NCBI RefSeq assembly: GCF_016598615.1 | Contig: NZ_CP066831.1 | Location: 10,664,001-10,728,000, forward strand | Origin: Streptomyces liliifuscus | GTDB lineage: Bacteria > Actinomycetota > Actinomycetes > Streptomycetales > Streptomycetaceae | Reading direction: 5' to 3' | Length of the DNA: 64,000 bases | Shown here: piece by piece, positions 17,184 through 25,214 of the stretch | Numbering within the stretch: position 1 is the stretch's first letter | Layout: every line of letters starts with the position of its first letter | Made by a program: the position numbers and the translations under genes | Notes under the pieces: model-generated | What the model saw: only the letters and a program-made list of their open reading frames with translations | The model's database searches: none | What the model was told of the DNA's origin: nothing

Positions 17184-20100
17184 CTACGAACGCGCTGTGG
17201 CGGAGCGGCTGTTGTACGCCTCCACCTTCAGGAGCGGGCGGTGCGAGGGCAGAGCGCGCGCGGGCCAGGACAAGGTGACGGTCTGTGACTCGCCGGGCAG
17301 CAGCCACAGGTAGTTGTCGCTGTAGAGCGTCGGCAGCACGCGATGACCGGTCTTGTCGTTGAGCAGGGACAGCCGGACCATCGCGGCGACGGACCGACCG
17401 TGGTTGCGGACGGTCGCGGTCAGCTCGTGACGGGCTCCGGAACGGGACAGACGCGTCACCGTTGCGGCCACCTTGGTCTGCGGCGCCTTGGTCAACGCCC
17501 GCATGGCGGCCGCGGTGCGATGGCGCCAGTAGGTGTTGCGCGACAGAACGCGGCCGTCGCTGCTCTCCAGGGTCAGGCGCAGGAGATGCAGGTCGGGCAG
17601 GTCGTCGGTCCAGGCGCTGGTGAACGCCTTCGCGGTGGCGGCCGGTGCCACGTCCAGCCGTGCGTCCTTCGTCCTGCCGAGCTGCCGGCCCGACAGATCG
17701 AACAACCGCGCCGAGACAGTGGCGTTCTTGAGGTCCTTGCGCGTGTGGTTGACCGCCAGGACCTGCCCCTTCGGGTCGGCCTGGACATGCAGGGGCTCGC
17801 AGGCGGCGCGGGCCCCGTAGTAGGTGCCGTTGACGTCGAAGTCGTAGTCGTAGGTCTGCCACACCGTGCTGTGCCACGCGGGGTGGGACATCCACAGCAT
17901 CAGTCCGCTGGCGTTGTCCCACAGGTTCGCGTTCCACGCCTCGAACATGGCGCGTGTGTTCTCGTAGTTGACGAACTGGGCCTTGCGGGCGAAGTCGTCC
18001 AGGTCCTCGGTCTCCCCGAGTCGGGCCTCGACGGCTGCCTTGTAGGTGTGCGGTGCCTGATTCCCGCGCTCACTCCAGTCGTGGTAGTACCACGCGCCGC
18101 GTATCGGCCACTCGGGCTCGTCGCCCGTCATGTTCCGCATGCTGGCCGCGGTGGAGACGACCGGCATACCGATCTCGGTGTGGAAGCCGAAGTCCTTGCT
18201 GCCGTACGTGGACGGATCGAAGTACTTCTCCGGCTCGACCCAGCCGTACGGGCCGCCGCCGGTGATGATGCCGCCGGCCGAGTTGTTCTGGTAGAGGATG
18301 CCGGGAACCTGCTGCTCGACGGCCTGGCGCATGCCCTTGTCGATGGCGGCGGGCGGGTTGCCCTCGTTGGCTCCGCACCAGATCACCACGCTGGGGTGGA
18401 TGCGGTAGCGCAGGACGGTGTCCCGCGCGATCGAGTTGAAGGCTTCGTGGTCCGGCGGGTCCATGGCCCACGCGTTGGGGAAGTCGTTCCAGACCAGGAT
18501 CCCGTGCTCGTCGCAGGCGGCGAAGAACTCCTCCCGGTCGCATGTGCCGACCCAGTTGCGGATCATGGTGAAGTTCATGTCGCGGTGCATCCGCACGGCC
18601 GCGTCCATCCGCTCCGGCGGCATCCGGCGCAGCAGTTCGTCCCAGCCCCAGTTGCCGCCGCGGGCAAGAACCCGCACCCCGTTGACGCTGATCTTCAGCG
18701 GGTCGGGGGTGTTGGACACGGACTTCACGTCGGTCCAGGTGTCCCCGTCGTCGGACACCTGGATCACATAGGTCTTCGGGTAGGCGGGCTCCCACACGAT
18801 CGCCACCCGGTCGAACCGCTTCGCGGCGCCCAGGTCGACCTGGAGCCACTGGTGGTCCTCGTACTGGGAGGACCAGCGGGTTCCCGCGTCGCCGTCGGTG
18901 GCGTGCGCGGCCGGGTGGTCGGACTCCTCGGTGGAGGCGGTCGCCTTCTGGCGGAGGGCGAGGTCCGTTCCGGGCTTGGCGCTGTCGATGACGCCGAGGG
19001 ACCAAAGAGAGTTGCCCCAGCTCGTGTTGCGCACCCCGCAGGCGATACGGACGTACCGGGCGGTGCGCGGATCGAAGTCCTCGACCTGGAGGCTGGCGTT
19101 GCCGTTGTTGAAGGGCAGCGGCACCGCGCTGTTGTCCACCGACGCCACATCGGTCCAGTCGGCGTCGTTCGAGGAGACCTGCACCAGGTAGGTCTTCGCG
19201 TACGCCTGCTCCCAGGTCAGGTCGACCCGGTCGAACGACTGCGGGGAGCCCAGATCGACCCGGATCCACTGGTCGTCCTCGTAGGACGAGGACCAACGGG
19301 TCGCGGGATTGCCGTCCGTCGCATTGGCCGGACCGCGGTCGTCCCCGTCCTTGCTCGACGCGTCGGCCGGTGCGTGCAGCGCGAGGTCGACGGAGGGCCG
19401 GGCGCTGTCGGACACGGACAGCGTCCACAGCGAGTTGCCCCAACCGGAGGCCCTGGTCAGGCACTTGACGCGTACGTACTGGGCCTGCTGCCGGTCGAAG
19501 GTCACGGACTGGGTGTAGGCGTCCTCGGAGGCGGTGAACGGCAGCGGCACCTCGTACTCGTAGCCGAACTGGCGGATGCCGAACCGGGTGGAGCGACGGT
19601 CGCTCTCGGCACCGTCGAGCGACGCGACCAGGGTGAGATCGTGCAGAGCGGGGTCGCCGAGCCCGTTGGGCCACCACAGTTTCGGGTTACGGAGCCGCAG
19701 TTGACCGAAGGCGTCGGGGGTGAACGTGACGTCGACGCTCCCGCCCCCGGGCACGGTGACGACCTTGGACACCCGTACGCCGTCGAAGGCCGCGGAGACC
19801 GTCGCCCGGTGGTCGGTGGTGTCGGCGTTGCGGACCGGAACGACGATGGTCAGCTCGGCGACCGACACGTCGGGCAGTTTCGGCAGGAGGGTGTCGACAC
19901 GAGGATCGCCGATCACGACATGGCCGGTGGATCTCAGCCGGACATGGTTCCAGATGCCCGCGGCCCGGTCGCGTACGGCGGGCATCCAGTCCCAGCCCGA
20001 AGAGGCCAGATAGGTGGGCGAGTTGAGGTTCATCTGGTTGGCGCCCGCGTCCACCCAGGCCTCGCCCGCGGGGCCCTTGTCACCGGGGCTGCCGGGCACC

Positions 20101-21263
20101 GGCATCGGCGTGATCTTCACCGCGAGCGCGTTCTCCCCGCCCGCCGAGAGCAGCCCGGTCACGTCGTGGGACGAGCGGGCGAAGGGGTAGGTCAGGTCCC
20201 CCACCTGCTTGCCGTTGAGCCAGATGTCGGCCTTGTGGTTGATGCCGTCGAACTCCAGCCAGATCCGCCGCCCGGCTCCGGTGCGCAGACCGCGCGGCAG
20301 CTCGAAGTCCCGCTTGTACCACCACGCGTGCCGTGACAGGGCCTCGGGGACATGGAGGTTGTTGAGTCCGGTGACGGGATCGGGCAGCTTGCCCTGGTCC
20401 ACGAGCGAGGCCAGGACCGTGCCGGGAACGGTCGCCGGCAGCCAGCCGCTGGTGTCGACAGTCGTCTTCGACAGTTCCTCGCCGTTGGCGTCGGCCCAGT
20501 CGTCGAGGGTCAGCCGCCAGCCGGACTCCACCGGAACCGTGCCGTCGTCGGCCACCACCAATTTGGGCGCGGGCCCGGAGTTCTTGCCCCAGTCCGTCCA
20601 GCCGGTGGCCGAAGGACGGTGCCCCTTGGGGCTGCCGTAGACCTCGAAGCCGTTCAGACCGAGGGGATTGGGGTTGGAGCGCTTGCGCGAGGTCATCCGC
20701 ACATGGCGCGCGGTGACCGGGCGCGGGAGCTGGATGTTCACCACTCCGCCGGTGCCCGCCGTCGTGCGGTACACGCTGGTCCAGGACTCGCGATTGGTGG
20801 ACGTCTCGACCACGTACTCGACCGCGTAGCTGGACTGGATCTCCTTGCCCGTGGTGCCACTGGCCGGATTTCCCGTGGTCGGGGGAGTGAACACCGGGTC
20901 GCTCGCGTCGCCTTCGAAGGTGAGACGGATCCAGGTGACCTCGCAGGCGGCCTGCAGATCGATCGAGATCCACTGCGCGTCACCCGACCCGGCACGCCAG
21001 CCACTGCCCCGCACTCCCGGTGAGGCGAGTCGGTCGACCACGAACGAGCCCGGGGTGGGCGCGTAGGCCGTCGAAGAGACCGTGACGGGGCGGTAGAGCG
21101 CCAGCTCACGAGGCGAGGAGGGCGCGGCCGCCGCGTCGATGCCCGCCGCGGAGGCGGTCGACGCGGGCAACAGGGAACCAAGTCCGAACCCCGCCAGCAG
21201 GGTGGAACCCGTGGTGACGAGGGAGCGTCGCGACAGGCGTGGCGAGCTCGACTGATCTGTCAT
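17184..21263 (-). CDS. Secreted GH2 glycoside hydrolase with one N-terminal and two inserted discoidin units
   Basis: 1359 residues. A twin-arginine signal (SRRSLVTTGSTLLAGFG) indicates Tat export. Domains in order: F5/8C (CBM32-like, about 45-195), GH2 sugar-binding and immunoglobulin-like domains (about 225-570), two 142-residue repeats (572-855), the GH2 TIM barrel (about 860-1150) and C-terminal beta domains. WCGANEGNPP carries the Asn-Glu acid/base and GFHTEIGMP the nucleophile Glu. Overall it resembles exo-beta-glucosaminidase and mannosidase-type GH2 enzymes. The acid/base motif is the usual NE rather than the SD described for CsxA-type exo-glucosaminidases, so that specificity is unlikely; actual substrate unknown. 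A LacI-type palindrome lies about 65 bp upstream. Confidence 0.9.
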   Translation of the reverse strand: MTDQSSSPRLSRRSLVTTGSTLLAGFGLGSLLPASTASAAGIDAAAAPSSPRELALYRPVTVSSTAYAPTPGSFVVDRLASPGVRGSGWRAGSGDAQWISIDLQAACEVTWIRLTFEGDASDPVFTPPTTGNPASGTTGKEIQSSYAVEYVVETSTNRESWTSVYRTTAGTGGVVNIQLPRPVTARHVRMTSRKRSNPNPLGLNGFEVYGSPKGHRPSATGWTDWGKNSGPAPKLVVADDGTVPVESGWRLTLDDWADANGEELSKTTVDTSGWLPATVPGTVLASLVDQGKLPDPVTGLNNLHVPEALSRHAWWYKRDFELPRGLRTGAGRRIWLEFDGINHKADIWLNGKQVGDLTYPFARSSHDVTGLLSAGGENALAVKITPMPVPGSPGDKGPAGEAWVDAGANQMNLNSPTYLASSGWDWMPAVRDRAAGIWNHVRLRSTGHVVIGDPRVDTLLPKLPDVSVAELTIVVPVRNADTTDHRATVSAAFDGVRVSKVVTVPGGGSVDVTFTPDAFGQLRLRNPKLWWPNGLGDPALHDLTLVASLDGAESDRRSTRFGIRQFGYEYEVPLPFTASEDAYTQSVTFDRQQAQYVRVKCLTRASGWGNSLWTLSVSDSARPSVDLALHAPADASSKDGDDRGPANATDGNPATRWSSSYEDDQWIRVDLGSPQSFDRVDLTWEQAYAKTYLVQVSSNDADWTDVASVDNSAVPLPFNNGNASLQVEDFDPRTARYVRIACGVRNTSWGNSLWSLGVIDSAKPGTDLALRQKATASTEESDHPAAHATDGDAGTRWSSQYEDHQWLQVDLGAAKRFDRVAIVWEPAYPKTYVIQVSDDGDTWTDVKSVSNTPDPLKISVNGVRVLARGGNWGWDELLRRMPPERMDAAVRMHRDMNFTMIRNWVGTCDREEFFAACDEHGILVWNDFPNAWAMDPPDHEAFNSIARDTVLRYRIHPSVVIWCGANEGNPPAAIDKGMRQAVEQQVPGILYQNNSAGGIITGGGPYGWVEPEKYFDPSTYGSKDFGFHTEIGMPVVSTAASMRNMTGDEPEWPIRGAWYYHDWSERGNQAPHTYKAAVEARLGETEDLDDFARKAQFVNYENTRAMFEAWNANLWDNASGLMLWMSHPAWHSTVWQTYDYDFDVNGTYYGARAACEPLHVQADPKGQVLAVNHTRKDLKNATVSARLFDLSGRQLGRTKDARLDVAPAATAKAFTSAWTDDLPDLHLLRLTLESSDGRVLSRNTYWRHRTAAAMRALTKAPQTKVAATVTRLSRSGARHELTATVRNHGRSVAAMVRLSLLNDKTGHRVLPTLYSDNYLWLLPGESQTVTLSWPARALPSHRPLLKVEAYNSRSATARS
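18699..19550 (-). repeat. Two tandem 142-residue discoidin-derived units inside the GH2 gene
   Basis: Residues 572-713 and 714-855 are direct repeats, both beginning VPLPF. Each starts with the C-terminal strands of a discoidin fold (YVRV...SGWGNSLWTLSV; YVRI...TSWGNSLWSLGV) and continues with its N-terminal half (ATDGNPATRWSS; ATDGDAGTRWSS). They sit in the hairpin between the last strand of the GH2 immunoglobulin domain (RFGIRQFGYEY) and the barrel entry (VNGVRVLARGGNWGW). In ordinary GH2 enzymes these two segments are joined by only a few residues. Confidence 0.8.
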
Positions 21264-21329
21264 GAGCGTGATGTCCCATCAAAAGACAGCGGTGCGGGCC
21301 GGGTACGACACGGCACGTGATCCAACGAA

Positions 21330-21343
21330 TGACAACGTTGCCA
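21330..21343. promoter_or_regulatory. LacI-type operator TGACAACGTTGCCA upstream of GH2
   Basis: TGACAACGTTGCCA differs from its reverse complement at one symmetric pair and has the central CG and 14-bp length of classical LacI/GalR operators. It lies 67 bp upstream of the GH2 start. It does not match the candidate sites of either LacI gene in this window, so its regulator may be encoded elsewhere. Confidence 0.6.
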
Positions 21344-21517
21344 AAGGCTGTGACGCGAGCGGGATTCTGTCAACCCCCGAGGCGGAGTTCGTCTCTTGGG
21401 GCCTGATTGACCGGCGTCGCGGTTCCGCACCTCGGACGGCTTTCCTGGACGCCTGAGCAGGGCGAAGCGCCCGACGGGATGCCGATGTGCACGGCGGGTC
21501 GCGGCACCTCTTTCTAT

Positions 21518-21539
21518 TAAATTAGGAATTAATATTGAC
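21518..21539 (+). promoter_or_regulatory. AT-rich promoter/operator element, copy 1 (before GH27)
   Basis: A 22-bp AT-rich element in very GC-rich DNA, containing AATTAGGAATT and ending in TTGAC. A near-identical copy, differing at 3 of 22 positions, precedes the transporter operon at 23808. TTGACA may be the -35 box of the GH27 promoter. The AATTA-G-TAATT-like core is a candidate regulator site just upstream of or overlapping RNA polymerase. Confidence 0.6.
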
Positions 21540-21644
21540 AGGATTTCGGCCGCGCGCCACAGTCTTCGCCGTGACGTCGACGGCCCCCTGTCGCAGCCCG
21601 GCCCGCGTCACGTTCTCGTGCTTCCCAACCCTCGGGAGAGGCAA

Positions 21645-23810
21645 GTGACTTCACACCCGCAGGTCCGCACACCCGCGGCGTCCGGACTGACGCGCCGTGC
21701 CACCGCGGTCGCGATCGCAACCGTGCTGGCGGTGACCGCCGCCCCGGCGGCCACGGCGCAGACCGGCGTCGATCGGGGCGCCGTCGACCAGGGCGCGCCC
21801 GAGTACTACGACAGTGGTCTCGCGCCGACGCCCTACATGGGCTGGAACACCTACTACGGCCTGGGCGCACCCACCGAGCAGGCGGTGCGCTCCGTGGCGG
21901 ACAAGCTGGTCAGCAGCGGTCTGCGCGACAGCGGCTACGACATCGTGTGGCTGGACGGTGGCTGGCAGGCCGACAACCCACGTGACGCACAAGGGCGATT
22001 GGCCGCCCACCCGGACCGCTTTCCCTCCGGCATCCCCGCGCTGGTCTCCTACCTGCACAAACGCGGCCTGAAGGCGGGCATCTACACCGACGCAGGCGCC
22101 TACGACGGCGGCAAGACCTGCGGCCTCGGCAGCAGGGGCCACTACGAGGACGACGCCCGGCAGTTCGCAGACTGGAAGATCGACGCGGTCAAGGTCGACT
22201 TCCTCTGCGGGATCGGCGCCAAGCTCGATCCGGGCCCGGCGTTCAAGGAGTTCAGCGACGCGGTGGCCAAGTCCGGCCGCAGGATGCTGCTCAACCTCTG
22301 CAACCCGCTCACCGACGACTGGGGCCTGCCGCACACACCCGAACAGGACGCGCACAACACGTACGTCTACGCCCCGACGATCGCCGACTCCTGGCGAACC
22401 GGCACGGACATCGCCTGGGGCACCCCGAGCCCGGGACAGTGGCCCAACGTGCTGCGCAACATGGACGCGAACGCCTGGCACCCCGAGGCGCAGGGGCCCG
22501 GCCACTACAACGACCCGGACTACCTCATCCCCATGCGGCGCATGGGAGACGGATCCCTGGAGCTGACTCAGGAGGAGTCCACCACACAGTTCGTGATGTG
22601 GGCCCAGATGGGCTCGCCGCTGGTCATCGGATCCGATCCGCGCACCCTGTCGGACTCGATGATCAAGACGCTGCGCAATCCGGAGATCATCGCCGTCGAC
22701 CAGGACCCACTCGCCGTCCAGGGCGTACGGGCGGCCAGTGACTCCGTCGGCGACGTCTACAGCAAGGTCCTCGCAGGTGACGGCAGGCGCGCGGTCGTGC
22801 TGCTCAACCGCTCCGACAAGGCGGTCGAGCGCACTGTCCGGTTCTCCGACGTCGGCCTCGGCGGCGGGGTGAAGGTGCGTGACCTGCGGGCCAGGGCGGA
22901 CCGGGGCGTCCACACCGACTCGTACACGGTCGAGGTCCCCGCGCACGGCACCGCGTTCCTGAAGCTGACCGGCGCCGACGCCCTGCCCGGCACCAGCCTG
23001 GGCCAGAGGGCTACGGCGAGCCCGGCAGTGGTGCGCGACGGCGACAACCTCACGACGTTCCTGCGCGGACCGAACGGCTCCCTCGTCCAGCACGTGACCT
23101 CCGCCGACGGCAACGGCCGGGCTCGGACGCGGGATCTCGGCGGCCCCACGAAGGACAGGATCCTCGGCCAGCCCGCCGCGTACGCCACGGCCGGCGGCCG
23201 GATCGACGTCTTCGTGCGCGGTACCGACTCCCGGGTCCACCGGCGGGTCTTCGCCGACGGCCGCTGGGGCACGTGGCAGAGCCTGGGCGGCCGCGTGACC
23301 GACGCGCCGTCGGTGGCGTTCACCGACCCCGGGCACTGGACGCTGTTCGCCACCGGCTCCGACGGACAGGTCGTGCAGCGCGGCCCGTCGACGGGTTGGT
23401 CCTCGCTCGGCGCACCCGGTGGCCGGCCGGTGTACGGACGGCCGTCCGCCGCAGTCGACTCCCAGGGGCGGGTCCACGTGGCCGTGCGCTCCGCGGCGGA
23501 CGACGTGTGGACGCGCTCCCGGGCGGCGTCGGGGGAGTGGTCGCAGTGGACATCGCTCGGCGGGACCGTCAGCGGCAGCCCGACGCTCGTCGCCGTGGGA
23601 GACGCCGTGGTGCTGTACGCGCGGGCCTCCGACTACACGCTCTGGCAGCAGCGGTACGAGAACGGTGCCTGGCAGGGCTGGACCAAGCGGCAGGAGTTCC
23701 CGAGCGCGGCCTTCGAGGGCGCTCTCGGAGCGGTGGCAGGGCCGGGCGGCACGGTCGACGCGGTGTTCCGCGGAGTCGACGGCTACGTGCACCGGACCCA
23801 GTTCAAATAA
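21645..23810 (+). CDS. Secreted GH27-family glycosidase with C-terminal lectin-like beta-propeller
   Basis: 721 residues from the GTG at 21645, preferred because GGGAGAGG lies directly upstream. A signal peptide ends near residue 40 (AATAQ). The GH27 barrel (about 55-345) shows PYMGWNTYYG, the nucleophile Asp185 in VKVDF and the acid/base Asp255 in RTGTD. A beta-sandwich domain follows. Residues about 450-720 hold repeated W/G-rich blades (GTWQSLGG, SQWTSLGG, QGWTKR) like PLL-type lectin propellers. GH27 includes alpha-galactosidases, beta-L-arabinopyranosidases and isomaltodextranases. Two galactose-binding residues of classic alpha-galactosidases are replaced here (Gly105 and Asn220), so alpha-galactosidase should not be assumed. 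Its promoter element is shared with the transporter operon. Confidence 0.88.
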   Translation: MTSHPQVRTPAASGLTRRATAVAIATVLAVTAAPAATAQTGVDRGAVDQGAPEYYDSGLAPTPYMGWNTYYGLGAPTEQAVRSVADKLVSSGLRDSGYDIVWLDGGWQADNPRDAQGRLAAHPDRFPSGIPALVSYLHKRGLKAGIYTDAGAYDGGKTCGLGSRGHYEDDARQFADWKIDAVKVDFLCGIGAKLDPGPAFKEFSDAVAKSGRRMLLNLCNPLTDDWGLPHTPEQDAHNTYVYAPTIADSWRTGTDIAWGTPSPGQWPNVLRNMDANAWHPEAQGPGHYNDPDYLIPMRRMGDGSLELTQEESTTQFVMWAQMGSPLVIGSDPRTLSDSMIKTLRNPEIIAVDQDPLAVQGVRAASDSVGDVYSKVLAGDGRRAVVLLNRSDKAVERTVRFSDVGLGGGVKVRDLRARADRGVHTDSYTVEVPAHGTAFLKLTGADALPGTSLGQRATASPAVVRDGDNLTTFLRGPNGSLVQHVTSADGNGRARTRDLGGPTKDRILGQPAAYATAGGRIDVFVRGTDSRVHRRVFADGRWGTWQSLGGRVTDAPSVAFTDPGHWTLFATGSDGQVVQRGPSTGWSSLGAPGGRPVYGRPSAAVDSQGRVHVAVRSAADDVWTRSRAASGEWSQWTSLGGTVSGSPTLVAVGDAVVLYARASDYTLWQQRYENGAWQGWTKRQEFPSAAFEGALGAVAGPGGTVDAVFRGVDGYVHRTQFK

Positions 23811-23829
23811 ATTAGTAATTATTCTTGAC
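23808..23829 (+). promoter_or_regulatory. AT-rich promoter/operator element, copy 2 (before the transporter operon)
   Basis: Matches the element at 21518-21539 in 19 of 22 bases, and here the core is the perfect dyad AATTA-G-TAATT. It begins on the GH27 stop codon, ends in TTGAC and lies 95 bp before the binding-protein start. A GTGGC-GTGAGT-GCCAC hairpin follows immediately. Two copies in front of two related transcription units argue for a common regulator. Confidence 0.65.
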
Positions 23830-23923
23830 GTGGCGTGAGTGCCACGCGAATCTGTATCCGCGCGAGCGGGGCCCGGCCGTCAGGAGGGCCGCCCCGCCCG
23901 CGCGGATCCACAGGGAGCCATCC

Positions 23924-25213
23924 ATGACGAACCATCAGACCGGCCGACGCCGGTTCCTCGCAGGACTCGGTGCCGCCGGGACGACGGCGCTGCTCAGCGG
24001 CTGTGTCACCTCCACCTCCTCCGGCAAGAGCTCCTCGAAGGGCGCGGTGACCCTTCAGTCCAACGTGTCCGCACCGCAGGCCAAGGCCGCGATGGAGGAC
24101 CTCGTCGCCGCGTACGCCAAGAAGGGGTCGGCGCGCGCCAGCCTCAACACGGTCGCCGCGGAGACCTTCCGCACCCAGCTGCCGACGTACCTCACCTCCG
24201 CCAACCCGCCGGACGTGTACACCTGGTACCCCGGTTCGGTGGCGGACGCCTACGCCAAGAAGGACCTGCTGCTCGACCTCGACCAGGTCTGGAACTCCTC
24301 GCCCGACCTCAAGAGCTACTCCAAGGCCCTGCACTCCCTGTGCACCGCGAGCTCGGGCAAGAAGGTCTTCGTCCCCGCCACCTACTACTGGTGGGGCATG
24401 TTCTACCGGAGGTCCAACTTCGCCAAGTGGGGCGTGAGCGAGCCCAAGAGCTGGGACGACTTCCTCGACCTGTGCGACAAGCTCAAGAGCAAGGGCATCG
24501 ACCCGATCGGCCTCGGCGCGGGCGGCAACACCGCCTGGGTGGCCTCGGCCTGGTTCGACTACCTCGACATCCGGATCAACGGCGCCGAGTACCACCGCGA
24601 ACTCCTCGCCGGAAAGCACCGGTTCGACGACCCCGAGGTGCGCAAGGTCTTCGACCGCTGGCAGGAGTTGCTGCCGTACTTCGACCCGAACGGCGCCGCC
24701 GTCCCCTTCCAGGACGCCACGACCACCCTGCTCAACGGCCGCAGCGGCATGATGCTCATCGGCACCTTCTTCGCCGACGCCGCCCCCAAGGACGCGCTCG
24801 ACGACATCGACTTCTTCCGCTTCCCCGTCATCGACCCGAAGATCCCGCTCGCCGAAGAGGCCCCGGTCGACGGCTACTTCGCCAGCGCTCGCACCGGTCG
24901 CCGCGACCAGGTCGTCGACCTGATGAGCTACCTCGCCACCGCCGAGTCCCAGGAGATCTACATCAAGGGCTCGTCGGGCACCGTCCTGCCGTGCAACCCG
25001 AAGGCGAAGGACGCCGGCACCGCCCTGGTGAAGAAGGGCCGCGCGCATGTCGAGGAGGCCGCCGAGATCACCCAGTTCTTCAACCGGGACTCCAGCGACG
25101 CCCTCCAGCCCACCGCGGACACCGCACTGACCAGGTTCCTCGCCAAGCCGAAGGAGATCGACAGCATCCTCACCGGCTGGCAGCGCGACGCCGAGAAGAT
25201 CTGGAACGCCTGA
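23924..25213 (+). CDS. ABC transporter sugar-binding lipoprotein
   Basis: 429 residues from the ATG at 23924, preceded by AGGGAG. The N-terminus GRRRFLAGLGAAGTTALLSG followed by Cys combines a twin-arginine motif with a lipobox, so the protein is probably Tat-exported and lipid-anchored. The remainder is a family 1 extracellular solute-binding protein (MalE/SBP_bac_1 type), with DVYTWYPGS, YYWWGMFYR and WFDYLDI segments rich in aromatics that stack on sugars. It is first in the operon, followed after one base by two permeases. With GH36 and galactonate genes downstream, the ligand is probably an alpha-galactoside oligosaccharide (inference). Confidence 0.92.
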   Translation: MTNHQTGRRRFLAGLGAAGTTALLSGCVTSTSSGKSSSKGAVTLQSNVSAPQAKAAMEDLVAAYAKKGSARASLNTVAAETFRTQLPTYLTSANPPDVYTWYPGSVADAYAKKDLLLDLDQVWNSSPDLKSYSKALHSLCTASSGKKVFVPATYYWWGMFYRRSNFAKWGVSEPKSWDDFLDLCDKLKSKGIDPIGLGAGGNTAWVASAWFDYLDIRINGAEYHRELLAGKHRFDDPEVRKVFDRWQELLPYFDPNGAAVPFQDATTTLLNGRSGMMLIGTFFADAAPKDALDDIDFFRFPVIDPKIPLAEEAPVDGYFASARTGRRDQVVDLMSYLATAESQEIYIKGSSGTVLPCNPKAKDAGTALVKKGRAHVEEAAEITQFFNRDSSDALQPTADTALTRFLAKPKEIDSILTGWQRDAEKIWNA

Positions 25214-25214
25214 T

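Larger units (their letters stand above)
21264..21644. other. 381-bp divergent region between GH2 and GH27
   Basis: Contains a TGACAACGTTGCCA dyad near the GH2 start and an AT-rich promoter-like element near the GH27 start, described separately. No gene is visible; the rest is featureless. Confidence 0.6.

Noticed and set aside
17343..20336. About 1000-codon open frame opposite the GH2 gene
   Set aside because: Composition is Val/Gly/Arg/His with no domain; the minus strand encodes a well-conserved GH2 enzyme with Tat signal.
17184..21263. Calling the GH2 enzyme exo-beta-D-glucosaminidase (CsxA)
   Set aside because: The acid/base region reads WCGANEGNPP with Asn-Glu, not the Ser-Asp form described for CsxA-type enzymes, so only GH2 is supported.
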